The notes: generated from the letters alone by a model not told the origin. Counted from the stretch's first letter, positions 1 through 12,425 are shown. The stretch: 64,000 nucleotides of DNA from Plicaturopsis crispa FD-325 SS-3 (GCA_000827205.1 KN832556.1:679337-743336); one strand, 5' to 3'. Numbers and translations are program-made.

Positions 1-1095
1 CGCGTCATTCGGAACCCTTGTCGCGCTAACGCCAAGAGGCTGCTCCTCGGTCGGGGTGGGTCTTTCAACTTGAAGTCTCAGAGAACGCAGAACCGTACCA
101 GGGCCCAGCGTCCGCAAGCTGCTGAGCCCGTCGTCCCCCAACCACGCCGCGTCCATACGCACGCCCCACGGACTCTACAAGGCGAACGGCACCTTCGCAG
201 GGAGAAGAAGTACTCCTTCTCCGAGCTCCTCGATCAGGCGCGCCGCCTCCCGCGCATCTACAAGATCAGCGACACGGAGAAGATCTTCCTGCGCGAGATG
301 GAGGCCCTCAACCGCCGTCGTGCCGACATGGACGCTTTTCAGAGGGAGCGCGACCGCGTCCAGGCCGTCTTCGCCCTCACTCCGGAAGAGCGCGAGAACA
401 ACTGGCGGCAGATCCACATGGAGATGGCGGCCAGCAAGCAGAGCCGTCTCGAGAAGGAGCGCCAGGATGCCGAGAGGCAGCGTCGCGAACTCGACGCCCT
501 ACGCGAGGAGCAAGAGAGGCGCTACGCCGAGCGCATCCGCCGCGCAGAGGAGCAACGCCGCCGCGAGGAGTTCCAGCGCGAGCGCCAGAAGCAGGACGCG
601 GAGGCCCGGGCCCGGATGCGCGCCAGGGAGGCCGCAGAACGCGAGGCCGCCAAGAAGGAACGCGCCGTGGCCGAGGAGGCGAGACGTCTTGCGCAACTGC
701 GCGCGGCCCAGAAGCCCGCCCACGCCCACATCCTCAAGCTGTACGACGACAAGTGGAACGAGCTCAAGGCGCGCCCGGACCTGCGCGGGATCCACTTCTT
801 CGAGCTCCCGTGGCCCATAGTGCAGGAGGGCGTGCCGAGCGCCGACGAGATCACGCGTGCGCGCATCGAGGAGTTCGTGTTCCACCCCGGCAGGGCGGGC
901 TTCGCCGGCAAGACGCGCCGCGAGCGCGTACGCATGGAGCTTCTCAAGTGGCACCCGGACAAGTTCGAGGCGGTCATCCTGCCGAAGATGGAGGCGGCGG
1001 AGCGCGAGCGCACACGAGAGGCAGGAGGCCTTGTAGCCAGGATGCTGATGGATGTATTGAAGGATGAAGTCCAGAAGGAACGGGGCGGTCTTTAA
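1..1095 (+). CDS. Coiled-coil, J-like basic protein, 5' end outside window
   Basis: The reading frame is open from the first base of the window to the TAA at 1093-1095. The only start-like codon near the beginning is a TTG at 70, so the true ATG or an upstream exon lies outside the window. At least 341 aa are visible. The middle is a long charged Arg/Glu/Ala-rich coiled coil. The C-terminus has a compact block with LPWPIVQEGVPSADEIT, then RERVRMELLKWHPDKFE, close to the HPD turn of J-domain proteins and to the WHPDKF block of NFKBIL1-like proteins. Such proteins are common in Agaricomycetes without an assigned function; a chaperone-binding or nuclear role is inference. The high-GC codon use of the coiled coil creates long shadow frames on both strands. 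Confidence 0.75.
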   Translation, partial: RVIRNPCRANAKRLLLGRGGSFNLKSQRTQNRTRAQRPQAAEPVVPQPRRVHTHAPRTLQGERHLRREKKYSFSELLDQARRLPRIYKISDTEKIFLREMEALNRRRADMDAFQRERDRVQAVFALTPEERENNWRQIHMEMAASKQSRLEKERQDAERQRRELDALREEQERRYAERIRRAEEQRRREEFQRERQKQDAEARARMRAREAAEREAAKKERAVAEEARRLAQLRAAQKPAHAHILKLYDDKWNELKARPDLRGIHFFELPWPIVQEGVPSADEITRARIEEFVFHPGRAGFAGKTRRERVRMELLKWHPDKFEAVILPKMEAAERERTREAGGLVARMLMDVLKDEVQKERGGL

Positions 1096-2113
1096 GCGCC
1101 CAAGCTCTCATTTACCTATGTGATTCTATGCATTATGTTCTCTATGCTCGACTGATATATATGCCATTATGCGAAACAGTTCTGCAGCGACCGACGCCGT
1201 CACGAAAGGTGTGAGGTTTATTGAAACTGTAGAATATGAGATTATCTATCGCGTTTGTATCCTGTATACGGAGCAGCTGATTCTCGCAATATCGGACTAG
1301 GACCAGGCAGCTTAGTGCAGGTCCGACCGTCGTTACTTCGCGGCATGGTTTTTCAGGGGACGCAGTTGGACAACGAGACTCTGTATTAGTGGACGTCGGC
1401 AAGGAACGCGGGAGAACGGGAGGGTATGATGAGAGATAGTGAGTGTATCCGGCAGCGGGGTCGCCACAATACAAGTGGCGGTTATGTCTAGAGGTCTGAG
1501 AGCATAGAGAGGATCTCGTCCGTGCGCGCCAAGCACGTTTGTATTTCCCTCGAGCATGAAGCCCGACACCGCCTTCTGGCTAATAACCTAGCATAGCTGG
1601 GAACCGTTGGAATATTCCACAGCATTAATACAATCACGGATGAGATGAAGTACACTCACCCCGCAGCACAGAGACGCCTAGAGATGACCGAGCTGGTCTC
1701 TCTGACTCTTGGCTGGCATTTCGCCCGGGCGCCGAGCAATATTAGCACTGCCGGCGCCTGAGCGTCGCGTTTGGCGCGTTCATACTTCCTAGATCGAAAT
1801 TGTGAGTTATAGACAACATAGCATTATCCATTGTCGCGTGCTCCTTGTTATTATTTGAGAGGCAAGGATCGCGTTGCAGTGAACAGGCAAAGACAAGAAA
1901 AGTCACAACAAATGCCGCGAACTTGGCGATCCTAAAATGGACGCACAGCAGTGCACAGCCACCGGTCTCACGAGACATCTTGGCCCCGCAAAACAGCCGC
2001 CCAGCTGACCGTTTCCTTCTCCTTTCCTTCCGCATTTTCTTGATATAAAACAGCTGCTAGCCAGCTTTCCTCTCTCTCTCACATATCCTACTCAACACCA
2101 CGGTACGACAATA
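1096..2113. other. Intergenic region, about 1 kb
   Basis: Short ORFs on both strands have no recognisable motif, and no RNA gene was seen. The right end carries the promoter of the secreted-protein gene: a TATA box at 2044-2050 followed by a CT-rich stretch near 2065-2085. Confidence 0.6.
2044..2050 (+). promoter_or_regulatory. TATA box of the GPI-protein gene
   Basis: TATAAAA lies 64 bases upstream of the ATG at 2114. It is followed by a pyrimidine-rich CTCTCTCTC stretch, the usual fungal start-site context. Confidence 0.55.
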
Positions 2114-3084
2114 ATGCGCACTTCTGTCTTTGCTGCTGTCCTCGGAGCTGGTCTCGTTTCGGCGCAAACGTGCGTAATTTACAGACTTCATATCTTGTCT
2201 GAGACTGACTTTCTCTCAGGCTGTCGTCGGGATGCCAGCAGACGCTCGCAGAGATCGCTGCATCGTCCGAGTACGATTGCCTGAACGCAGGAGCCCTCGC
2301 GTCGCTCGCAATCGGCGGTAGCAACACATCTGTTGTCGACCCCATCAACAACTGGCTATCGGGTCTCTGCTCGCAAGCGGCTTGCAGCAACGACACGATC
2401 TCGAACGCAGTGTCCAACGTCACCTCGGGCTGCAGCTCCGACCTCAGCAACGCCGGTTTCTCCCTCCCCTCCGACGCCCTGAGCTCCGTCATCGGCATCG
2501 TGCAGCAGGTGTACCCGGTCGCGAGGCAGGCGCTGTGCTTGAAGGAGTACGTTTTAATTATAACTGCACCGTGTGAACGGACCGACCGAGTGACTGACTC
2601 TATTCTCAGCACGTCCGCGAGCACGAACTGCATTACCCAGACGCTCACGAATATCCAGAACACGTACGGCCCGCTCACGATCTCCAGCATCCCCAGCGTG
2701 GCCAGCACACTCGCAGGCTCGCTGTCGGCGCTGCCCGCGAACATTACGTGCACGGACTGCAACAAGCAGATCCTCAACATCGCAAACACCGCGTACCCGG
2801 ACGTTATGAAGGGTATCATGGGCGAGGCGTCGCAGCTGTGCGGCGCCGACTTTACTAGTGCGTTTCCGTCCGCTGCTGTCGCCGCAGTACTAGGGAGCTA
2901 ATCACATGATTATTCAGACGGTGCGGCGGCGACCGACATCCAGGAGACGGCGAGCAATGCGACAGCGAGCAGCAGCTCCAAGTCTACCAGCGCGGCGTTC
3001 CCGTTGGCGTCGCTGGGCAAGGCAGGAGGCGCGGCGCTCTCGGGCCTCCTCGCCGTGTCCGTGGCGTTTGCTTTCATGGCTTGA
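2114..3084 (+). CDS. Secreted GPI-anchored Cys-rich protein (DUF7729-like)
   Basis: The protein is 265 aa from four exons, with introns 2170-2219, 2547-2609 and 2858-2917. It starts with a signal peptide (MRTSVFAAVLGAGLVSAQ). The mature part contains spaced cysteines (LSSGCQQTLAEIAAS, CLNAGAL, LCSQAAC, TSGCSSD, ITCTDCN, SQLCGAD) and several N-glycosylation sequons. A Ser/Thr/Ala-rich linker and a hydrophobic tail (GLLAVSVAFAFMA) form a GPI-attachment signal. It resembles a fungal family annotated as DUF7729, of unknown molecular role; surface or wall location follows from the signals. The second intron (63 nt) has no stop, so an unspliced reading is also open; splicing is preferred because it gives a clean GT-AG junction and keeps the Cys/Thr-rich pattern. 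Confidence 0.85.
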
Positions 3085-3483
3085 GGCGTCTTTTGCTTTT
3101 TCATTTGCTTTCTCTGGACTTTGCGGCTGGTGTAACTTATCCAGGATGTTATGGACTGGGACTCTATCGTGTTTTGGACAGTTGTACTGATATACAAATG
3201 CTAATTGTCTTTGGCGATTATGTGGTCTTCACTGAAAACAAAAACAACGCAAGGGCGGCGGCTGCGTTCAGGGTGGAAGGTGCAATCGGAATGTGTGGCG
3301 ACACCTGGCGGAAGCTGCGAATCAAGAAGCTCTTGAACGCTGCAAAGGCCGACGTGACACAAACAAAAGTGATATCGATTGCGGTACCGACAGCGAATAA
3401 ATTATGCACAACAAGTACTGCAAGGTGGAAAGCGAATGAAGATAAACCAAAAGAGAGAAAATGGCCTGTTCGTGACCCGTGGG
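3085..3483. other. Convergent 3' intergenic region
   Basis: Lies between the stop codons of the GPI-protein gene (+) and HDA1 (-). It holds 3' UTR-like, AT-richer sequence. The plus-strand ORF beginning near 3081 runs into antisense of an HDA1 exon and looks like a shadow. Confidence 0.6.
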
Positions 3484-6453
3484 TCAGGAAGGAACGCGTT
3501 GCGGAGCTTCCCCTTGCTCGATATTCAGCCCGTTCATGCGTGACGTTGTGCTCTGCATGGCTTTATCGGGGCCGTGCAGGGCAAGTCTCACAAAGTTGCG
3601 AATGTCTGGCAGCGCATCCATGACGAGCTTGACAGACCTCGGTTGATCTGCAAGATAGGCAACGCCCATTAGGTCAATGCGACTCGGTGAGTCGTAAAAG
3701 GAGCCTACCGAGTGCTGCTACTTTCCCGTGCCGTTTTGTAAGCCTCGCATGATCGAGGTTGGCGGAGTGATTTGTCGGGATTACGAGGAAGGAATGCTGT
3801 ACGTAGAGGCCACAATCAGCTAGGGACACGGTGGAGACGCGCAATATTGCATACCGCACGATACCACTGGCGTAGTTCTCCTACGTTTCGAGGGAGCGTC
3901 GGCGTTATCGTAGGCCCTATTACCTGCACAACGGCCTGCACGATTTGCATTACACTTGTGCCTGCGAAGAGCCAATACCGTCGGTAAGCAACCTTCGTCT
4001 ATACTGGTGATAGTAAGGCACTTACTTCGTTGGCTAAGAAGTTCCATGAGAGGCTGACATCCGGGGCCATGACCTATCAGCACTACCTTCTTTGCATTGG
4101 AAAGCCTGACGAAGAATCAGGATGGCCAGTCAATGAAAAGATTGTGCAGTACGGACTGGATATAGTTGTCCCATAAATATGTGACAACTCCGCGCGCTAA
4201 CTCGTCAGGATTTCCTCGCTATGTGACACAGGGCGAACATCAGCAATTGAGGGGAGGCATATAAGCGGGGGATGAGACATACTGCTTCCCGTGTTGCAAA
4301 CGGCCGCGGGAAAAGATTCACGTCAAGCAACGAGTGTCCTTCCTCGGTTACCCACTCGATGAGTCTTTTGGAGAAATCAACCTGAATTCACCGGCGTTAA
4401 TGACTTTGGCCTGAAGGAAGGACCAAAGAGTTCGTACATGGTACGAGTGCTCCAATTCCACGTCGCACGTAGCTGAATTTGAGATCTCCACGCGAAGATT
4501 TCCACTAGAGTATGTTGTCAGCATGCGAGTTACACCGCCGAAGACGAACGCACAATTCATGTACAAGCACGACCATCGTGCTCTTGTCCATAAGATCCGA
4601 GCTGGGACGAGAAGTAAGCGTCTCAAATGAATCTCGGCGCAGAAACTGACGTACCTGCACATTACCTGGGTCCCGAAGCGTTCCTCGATGGCAGCGTTTA
4701 CCAACGGTACTTGAAGCATGCCGTAGTTCTTGTAGAGATCATACTGTCGATGCGCCTTCAAGATCTCTGTAAAGGCATGATAGACAGTTTTACATTGGGA
4801 AAAACAGGATAGAAATTTACCCGGAATGGAGAAAGTAATCCGTTCTAGTTCTGTTGCAGGACAGACCAATATCAGTGACGATTTCCGAGGATCAAGGACT
4901 CTGCACGGCATACCTTCTCGAGGCTCACATGCCTTGGGATCGACATTTTTCCAGTATTTACTTTGCTCGCGGGCAACCTGCCATATGGTCTCCGTTGCGA
5001 TCTCACCCGCTACCATGGGCTGCAATTCTGGCGGAGACTCGCCGAGAATCACACGCGTCACTGCCAGAGCTGATCTGGATATCGAGTCAAGATTGTAGCC
5101 ACCCTATGGCACGAGGGCTTGAGCACAATTTGTGAGCTATCACGATGGGACGTACCTCGAGAGCGACGACAAGCTTTCCGCCGGCAAGCCCAGAAAGCAT
5201 GTGCGTCATGTGCGCATACCCAGTCGGTGTGACATGGCATTCGCCTAGTTCGTCCCCATCTGCTGCGTCGAAGCCAGCAGAGACTGCGTGCCATTTGTCA
5301 ATGCCTGGAAAACCATGACATGCACTGAAACCTGCACCCACTAATGACTAGGTCTGGCGCGAATTCGAGTGCGATGGGCATCACAACTTTTTGAAACGCG
5401 AGGATATAGTCCGCGTCCGTCATGCCCTTGTCTGGCCATGGAATATTGACGGAGCTTTGCAAACAACAAAATGAGCAACCAAACCCCTCTTCAAATGTAG
5501 AAGGAAAGCCCTACTATCCAAGGCCAGGGCCTTCTCCGCAGGACTCCATGCTACCGAAGGGACCACATGGGTAGAAGTCGCCCTTTTCGTAACGATGGAT
5601 TGAGATATATAGTACAGATGGGTCGTCGTTGAAGGCACGTTGTGTTCCATTTCCTATTTTCATTGTGAGCAACCGGTTTATGGCATGTGTCTATCGTGTC
5701 TGACCGTGGTGAACATCCCTTGAAATCGCAATGAGCATCGTAACGGTCAAAAGACGACAGCAGACCTACCAGTCGAGGATAAGGACTTTGCGAACTTTCG
5801 TTATTGTTTGACAAACTTTAGTTGCAACGGCAACATTGTTGAAGAAACAAAAGCCCATGTGTTCGTTGGGTTCAGCGTGATGACCAGGCGGGCGCACAAT
5901 CGCGAATGATTTTTGCAGTTCACCCCGTGCGACCGCAAGAGTGGCCTCAATGACACCACCACAGCTAAGCTTTGCGGCCCTCGTTGTAGATTGCATAACA
6001 TAGAGAGATAGATCGTTGTAATATGCTTCCGAGTCGATTATATTTTGCGTGGTCATGTCTATATACAGACCGATTAAATGAAAACTTTGCAAAAAAAACG
6101 GGTAGACACTGACGTTGTATACTGTCGACTTTATCGGCGTGGTCCTCGCTGTGAACAAGGAGTACCTCCTCTCGGCGAGCAGGCCGGATTGGTATACGGC
6201 GCATCTTGGTGTACAAGCCTGCAGACTTGATCGCTTCCATGATACGACTAATGCGTTCAGGTTGCTCTGGGTGGCCTGTTAAGCACTCGTGTACCATCAT
6301 CTCGATCGAATACACGTATCCGACCGTGTAAGCGGGCGTCGCGCTCCATGGCTCGGAAGAGGCGCGCTGCACGGGCGACGGCGGACGCCGTGGCACCGAC
6401 GACGACGACGAAGGCTCTTCGTCGACGTCCATATTTGTGTCAGCACTGGCCAT
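3484..6453 (-). CDS. HDA1: Class II histone deacetylase HDA1/Clr3 with Arb2 region
   Basis: A zinc-dependent lysine deacetylase of chromatin, assembled from 17 exons into 689 aa. An acidic Ser-rich N-terminus precedes the catalytic domain (about residues 50-380). Family blocks visible in order are [51 protein letters not shown] (active-site His pair), WDVHHGNGTQ (zinc-ligand Asp/His), [37 protein letters not shown] and EGGYNL. The C-terminal third matches the Arb2-like region of HDA1 proteins ([58 protein letters not shown]). Introns: 3648-3708, 3797-3854, 3962-4025, 4106-4156, 4219-4282, 4382-4437, 4505-4553, 4602-4654, 4767-4820, 4851-4913, 5104-5155, 5284-5341, 5455-5514, 5654-5704, 5719-5769, 6059-6113. 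In yeast the homologue silences genes with Hda2/Hda3; partners here are inferred. Confidence 0.93.
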
Positions 6454-7151
6454 GTCCGTCAGTCGCTGTTCGTTTTACCGACGAGAAATTGTTTTCGTCG
6501 TCGCGGTCAACGCTGAGCGGCGCGCAAACGCGCCTCGGTCGACGACATGGAAATATTCCCACGGTCAACTTGAACAGCGACAAGCGCCGCTAACTTTGTG
6601 TACTTTGTTTTCAATCATTTTTCTAATTCCCTTGTTGTGTTCAAACGTTCAATGGCAACCTTGTTCACAGAGATTGGCACTGCACCGCGTATCATAGGGT
6701 GTATCGACCGACGCAAATGATTTCCCTGCGAGCCCTCACGGAGAACTTACGCGTATGTTGTAACGCGTTCAAGTCCCCGAGGTAACTGCGTCTTCTTCGT
6801 TCTCCGGCAACAACTGGCAAAGCCTACGGCCCCGGTCTTGAGCAATAAATCGACCCTTGAATCTGTTTCCCAGCTATTTTCTGGGCTGTGGATCTCCGTA
6901 CCCGACGAAGCGCACCTGTGACATGTAGCTTGGTAAGTTCCAGTCCAACTTGCTCAAAAATAAGTCCGTTAATCAAGTGCAAAACAGTCTGTCAAGAATC
7001 AGATAAATCGAGTATAGGGGGCACATGACACGATGAGTATTTAAAGAGGCACAACAGCGTCACCTCTTACTCACCATTCCACGGGTCAATCGTCTTGATA
7101 ATAATTGCAGACTCACTGTCTCTGTCTCTTCCATAGATATTCAGCATCCCG
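6454..7151. other. Divergent promoter region, HDA1 / MBL hydrolase
   Basis: About 700 bp between two diverging start codons. A TATTTAAA element at 7038-7045 sits about 107 bases before the hydrolase ATG. No other gene was recognised. Confidence 0.5.
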
Positions 7152-8452
7152 ATGCCTACGACCACTTTTGACGTTCCCGCATCTGGTTCAACCGTCACAG
7201 TGAGAGCCATTGACGGCGGACGTGCTATGGATATTCCGGCCGCGCTTTTCTTCCATCCTATCTTGCCTGGCCACGAGAACTTGGTCGCTCCTGCCTATGC
7301 ATTCTTGATTGAAAACCAAGAAAAGAATCGGCGCATTCTATTCGATCTAGGCATCCCGAAGGATTTCATGAACTTACCCCCCGCCGTGGCCTCGCGGCAC
7401 AAACCCACGAACTTCACAATTGATCGTGACGTTCCTACACAACTTGTCGATGGAGGGATTCCTTTGGAAACCATCGACGCCATAATTTGGAGGTTTGCAT
7501 CGTTCTCGCACTCACAGAGCAACACCTACTAACGCACACCGTAGTCATACTCATATTGATCACATAGGTAGATCATTCAATGGATATCTGCCGCACTTGA
7601 TGTGAGAGAGTACTGACTGCTGTCCACAAGGCGATCCTTCGTTGTTCCCAAAATCAACAGAACTTGTCGTTGGCAGTGGAACGCGTGACAAGTTCTTTCC
7701 TACCTACCCGGAAAATCCAAACTCAACAATACCTCAGTCATATGTTGAGTACGTTACAGCTCTGTCTCCTGGGGTCGTAGTGTTTATGCGTTGCGCTAGA
7801 GGACGAACAGTCACTGAGGTCTCATTTGACTCAGAGGCCTCTATCAACATCGGTGAATTCAGAGCCGTCGACTACTTTGGAGATGGTAGCCTATATCTTC
7901 TCGAAGTTCCCGGTGTGCGTAACGTGCATTCTGTCCCAAGTGTTCTTTGCAAGTACTCAGCCGCCTTTACAGCACATAACGGGGCATATATCGGCTCTGG
8001 CACGGGTAACCCCCACCACATTCATATTTTTGGGCGGCGACGTCTGTCACCACCCTGGTCAGCTCCGACCTACTTCTACTCTTCACACTGTCGTTCCGTG
8101 CCCAGGGGAACTCCTCTCCATAACCCTCCCACCTGACTATTTCGATGAGCCTGTCGACCTGCATGCGCGCACCCACCCTCTCCTGTGCTTTCCCAAGCCC
8201 GGAACTGGAGACACGGTGCACGAAGATCCCCCGCGTGCGGCAGAGTCCATAGGGAAACTAGCCGCGCACTTCGACGCACAGCCAAACGTATTCGTAGTCG
8301 TCGCACACGATGTGAGCCTAGAGGGTATCATTGACTTGTTTCCTGCTAGCTTGAATGCTTGGAAGGAGAACGGCTGGAAGGAGCGTGGGACGTGGGCGTT
8401 TTTGGACAAGAAAAACAAGGCGTTTCGGTTTGATGTCAGCCCCTCCAAGTAA
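7152..8452 (+). CDS. Metallo-beta-lactamase-fold hydrolase
   Basis: The protein is 358 aa from five exons (introns 7493-7544, 7568-7630, 7749-7799, 7915-7972). The zinc motif HTHIDH is encoded by a 23-nt exon (7545-7567), directly after a conserved stretch ending DAIIW. Further features of the fold are ALARV, GGDVCHHPGQLRP (metal-ligand Asp with adjacent His) and, near the end, VFVVVAHDVSLEG. There is no signal peptide, so it is probably cytosolic. Fungal members include lactonase-like and detoxifying hydrolases; the substrate cannot be read from sequence. It is divergent from HDA1 and convergent with the first amidohydrolase. Confidence 0.9.
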
Positions 8453-8810
8453 ATATGCACCATCACTCAGCACGCAGAGAGGCGCGCAATCAATATTACT
8501 GTACTTGTACCGGCACGGTGGATGGGACGGAGATACTTGCCGAATTGTGGGAGAATTTAGAGAGACCTCGGATCTTCGACCTCTTCATACCGAGTTGTAA
8601 GTAGTGTCACTTGCAGCGCAGGCAGCACGTGGGGGCTGGCTTACATAAGAAAATCTTGAGCGTTGAGTCGGAAATTAAATTCTTTGTTGTTGCTTCTTTG
8701 CCACGGCGTCGCTATAGTGCGCCGCTAATCAGCCTCCAGTGAACTTCAAATCGAGCCATGAAAAAAGTCAAGTAGGAGAACTACGGGATTGTTGGGCCAC
8801 AACATCAGTG
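8453..8810. other. Convergent 3' intergenic region
   Basis: Lies between the stop codons of the MBL hydrolase (+) and amidohydrolase A (-). No gene or repeat was recognised. Confidence 0.6.
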
Positions 8811-11800
8811 TCAGAATAAATCAACGACACCTCTGCTCGGGGATATGACTCCCACTACCTTGCTTTGCAAGGAAAGCAGGTCTCCGTGCGCCGTGGCAAC
8901 CAAATCACCGAACTCTGCTTCATCCACCCCAAGCAGCTTCTCGAGATTGACCGAGGCCAACGCAAGGGCCTGCGTCTTTGATATCGCGCCGCTTGACTCC
9001 AATGCAGCCTATATTCCACCACGCGTGAGTTAGCATGCATCATGCTTCGAAGGTACATTGCGATGGAATGCGTACCCAAGCAATGTCGAAGCGCGTATGG
9101 CGAGCACTCCACTGTTCTTCGATTCCAACTCCTACAGTGACGTTTTCTGCAATAAGCGTTGCAATAGCGTTCTGACTCGAAAGCGGCGGTCCCGGAAGTC
9201 TGTATACAATGAGATGAAGCGCTAGGAGAAAAAACAATGCACACGCACATCCGTCGCGACTCCCAGGTACCAGGGAAAGGCCTTGACGGCGCAATGATAA
9301 CACCTATGTCTGCTGCACCTATCTCCTTGGCAAGGAGATGCGCCTCTGCTGCGCCTGCGATGGTCAATTTGATAGGAAGTCCTCCGTGAGCAGCCTCAAC
9401 CTCGTTTTTAAGGAGGATGAGTGAAGCTATAATGTCGGCGCTGTATACCTCCACTACCAGCGGTGTTTTACCCTGTGGCAAGTGTTTAGGTACGTCCCGT
9501 CTATAAGAAACGTATGCCTTACTCACCTCGACAACATCCGCGAACGCGGTATCATTTTGGAGCAAATGCCTAAGAGCTGCGATTTGGGTGCTGACACTCG
9601 GAACGCCCGACCTCGTATGTCCGATGCTGACGTGGAAGCCCGCAAAGTCTTGACGCACAGCCCCCGGCGCAAGCTTGTGAGGAGCACCTGTTGAGAAGAC
9701 AGATGCCCGTCCTGCGATGAGTCCCTTGCCATTGGGCACAGCAACACCGGAGGTCACTCCGCTACGGTGCGCGAGGAGGGCATCGCGCGTGGAGAAGACT
9801 AACCCGTCGACGGCGTGCACGAGTGGGGGTAGCAGGGGAGATAGTGATGCAGAGGAGAGCCCGTCGAGAGCTACGCCGTCTCGAGTAGATGCTTCGCCTT
9901 GTATCTCCTCCAAACCGAGAGGCGAACCGAAGGATATGAGGGCGGGCCTATGCGATGGGTCAGTACGAAATCGCCGGCGACAGATGTATAAGACGATCTC
10001 ACGCAATGGAACCGCCGGCCAAGTCCACAGACTCTAGGCCGGCTTCGCTCGCACTTGCCGCACAGGTATCTTCTGACCCTGCACAGAGGATGACGCCACG
10101 GTCGACGACTACTACATTCCCAGCGGCACCAACACTTTCAGGGAGGGCAAGCTCGCTGATGCCACCTTCAGTCCTAGTGTATACGCTACCTATGTTTCGG
10201 AATACTACCCGCTCTACCGCTTTAGCAGGGGTCAATGGCGGAAGACCATCGTGCTTCAACGTCGCAGAGGTCTCGGAGTCATAATTCGGTGTCTCAGGGG
10301 CGTGCTGGAAGGCGGACGGTTTCGGGGAAACATGTGGTTTCGCAATCTGCGAGATTCCGTCTATCCATACCTGTTGCGGAGCAGCACCCAGGGAAAGTGG
10401 ATGAGAGTCCCACAAGACGATGTCTGCATAACAATGATGAAAACAGCAGTTGACAATGGCACGAGACAGGCTTACCAGCGTCATGACCTGCGCAAGAATC
10501 GCATATGAGCTACAATCCCATGAAGCGAGGAGTTCACAATACGCGTACCTTCCTGAACGAAGCCGATGCGATGGCCGAGACCCAAGACGGTTGCAGGAGT
10601 GCTTGTGACAGCCGCAAGTGCAAGATCGGAGTGCAAGCCATAGTGATGCGCTTGTTGAGCTTCGTATAGTAGATGGCGCGAGTTAAGCACGGGGTGGTCA
10701 CTCTGGTTAGATGTCCCGTCTTTAGCAAATGGCACTTTCTCGTGGCTCTTGATGAAATCATTATTACACACCTTCATAACTACCCTTAACCCGGCGTCTG
10801 CCAATACACGCGGAGCGAACTCGGACCCACGGTAAGCTTCCCGTTTATACCTAGCATTCGTAGCAAACAACGCAACGGCAGGTGCACCACCTATAAAGGG
10901 ATAAGTTGCTGGACAGCAAGCGTAAAAATGCACAATACTCACCATATGCGCGTTTGAGCAAATCCGGGACGAGATACGTTTCGTGTGCGTGATGGAAAGC
11001 TGCTATCGGGAATTGGAATTCGTTTGACAGCTGTTTCATGCGATAGATTGGTGTTTGTTCCTTTAATGAAAGCTGGCACAATTCAACTCACCCGAACGAG
11101 CCCATCCAAGTCAACAGCTTCGTAGCAGTGGACGTGCACTTTGACGTGCCCGCGTAGGACGTCAACAAGGGCCTCCCACTGCAGGTCTTCTGGGAATGCG
11201 CCGAGATTTTCCCATGCCCCTGTTCGTGCGCGAGCACAGTAATTGTCTTGGGACGTTTTGATCTTGCGGGCAGTCTCGTAGCTGTGCGTACTGAATATCA
11301 GCCGACTGTGCACAAGCAAGAGAGCATGTGGATATACCCTTCGCGGAACGCCCAGATAGTGTCCATTCTAGTCCCAGAATATACACGGGCTGTAGTTGTA
11401 TGTCAAGTCGTTTCAGTATCTCGCATATTGTAGAACTTACATGGGTTCTCTCCTGTAAATCATGCGCCGTGACTATCAGTGTCTATCGTCAGTCTTGGAC
11501 TCCGTCGGAAATAATTACCACACGCGTGCCTACATAGACCAGTTAGACTAGTTAAGAAGATATAGAGGTGGATATGACACACTTCATCTGCCTCCACCGT
11601 GGCGGCGAATCTGTCCCATTTCCGCCCAAATTCCACGGTGGCTCGAGGAGCAAAGCAGTTGTTGAGCGCTCAGCGGTAGGCCGCAGTTTGATTGTGAATG
11701 CCTGTCCACCAATGGCATCCGCAGAACCAGGAAGTACGTTTGCAGTGGTGACACCACCAGATACGGAAAGCTCGTAAGCGGCGTCGTGAGTGTTGAGACC

Positions 11801-12425
11801 ATCAGCGGAGCGGAGCCAGGGAAGTATGAGTCCTTTGATAGAGTTCGTGTCGCTGGCGCCTCTGAGCTCCGGTGCGCTGTCAACGCCGAGGTGCGAATGC
11901 AGATCGACAATACTGTGGTACCATGTGAGCAAGTAGCATTTAACGGAATAGATTCTGGACAGGAACGTACCCGGGTGTTACCCATGCACCAGCAGCATCG
12001 TGAGTAATGAGCTCGGAATCGTCATAGGCGGCTAAAGTCTGTGCGGAGATTGCGCCAACTGCTTTGATGAGTCCCTTGTCGAGTAATAGGTCCCCGTGAA
12101 TGACAAGGCCTTCGCCATCTCCTTCGATGTGCCCAGTCCAAATCGACGCGTTGCGAATAAGGGTGGCCTTCGTTCCCTTCGCAAATCGGTCTGAGCTGGT
12201 CCGGAGGTGAAAGTCTGAGGGTGGGCCCGGCTGCGCATCAAGCGCGTCACATTTCCTCAATATTTCTTGGGCGTGAAGAGGGACATGGGATGTCGGGCCT
12301 GTCAAGCGAAGCAAATGGATAGCGTTCCATACGAAGACCGTGGTGATGCCGATAGCGAGAAAGAGAGAGCGTCGTTTGACTCCACCCTGGGCAGGGATGC
12401 GACCAGTGTCTATGGCTTTGGACAT
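8811..12425 (-). CDS. Membrane-anchored amidohydrolase, paralogue A
   Basis: The protein is 936 aa from 15 exons. A basic N-terminus and one hydrophobic segment (LFLAIGITTVFVWNAIHLL) suggest a type II signal anchor with the enzyme outside the cytosol. The amidohydrolase barrel shows the metal ligands in order: VDLHSHLG (HxH), VHCYEAVD, AFHHAHETYLVP and SDHP (Asp). A second half with GPPLSSQNAIATLIAENV and the C-terminal beta-sandwich completes the composite domain. The substrate is unknown; relatives include imidazolonepropionase-like hydrolases and peptidases. Introns: 9009-9075, 9200-9248, 9473-9526, 9948-10002, 10424-10475, 10488-10548, 10703-10771, 10891-10942, 11031-11091, 11282-11337, 11390-11440, 11453-11518, 11530-11582, 11913-11970. 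A close paralogue lies at 21608-25473 in inverted orientation. Confidence 0.9.

Noticed and set aside
499-1013. Minus-strand ORFs of 151 and 163 aa opposite the first gene
   Set aside because: They arise from the high-GC, repeat-like codon use of the coiled coil and are low-complexity Ala/Leu/Arg sequence.
3081-3623. Plus-strand ORF of 180 aa
   Set aside because: It has no family motif and its right part is antisense to the last HDA1 exon, which carries a clear Arb2-region sequence.
6750-6790. tRNA-like B box (GTTCAAGTCC)
   Set aside because: The flanking bases do not form a T-stem or acceptor stem, and no A box at a proper distance was found.
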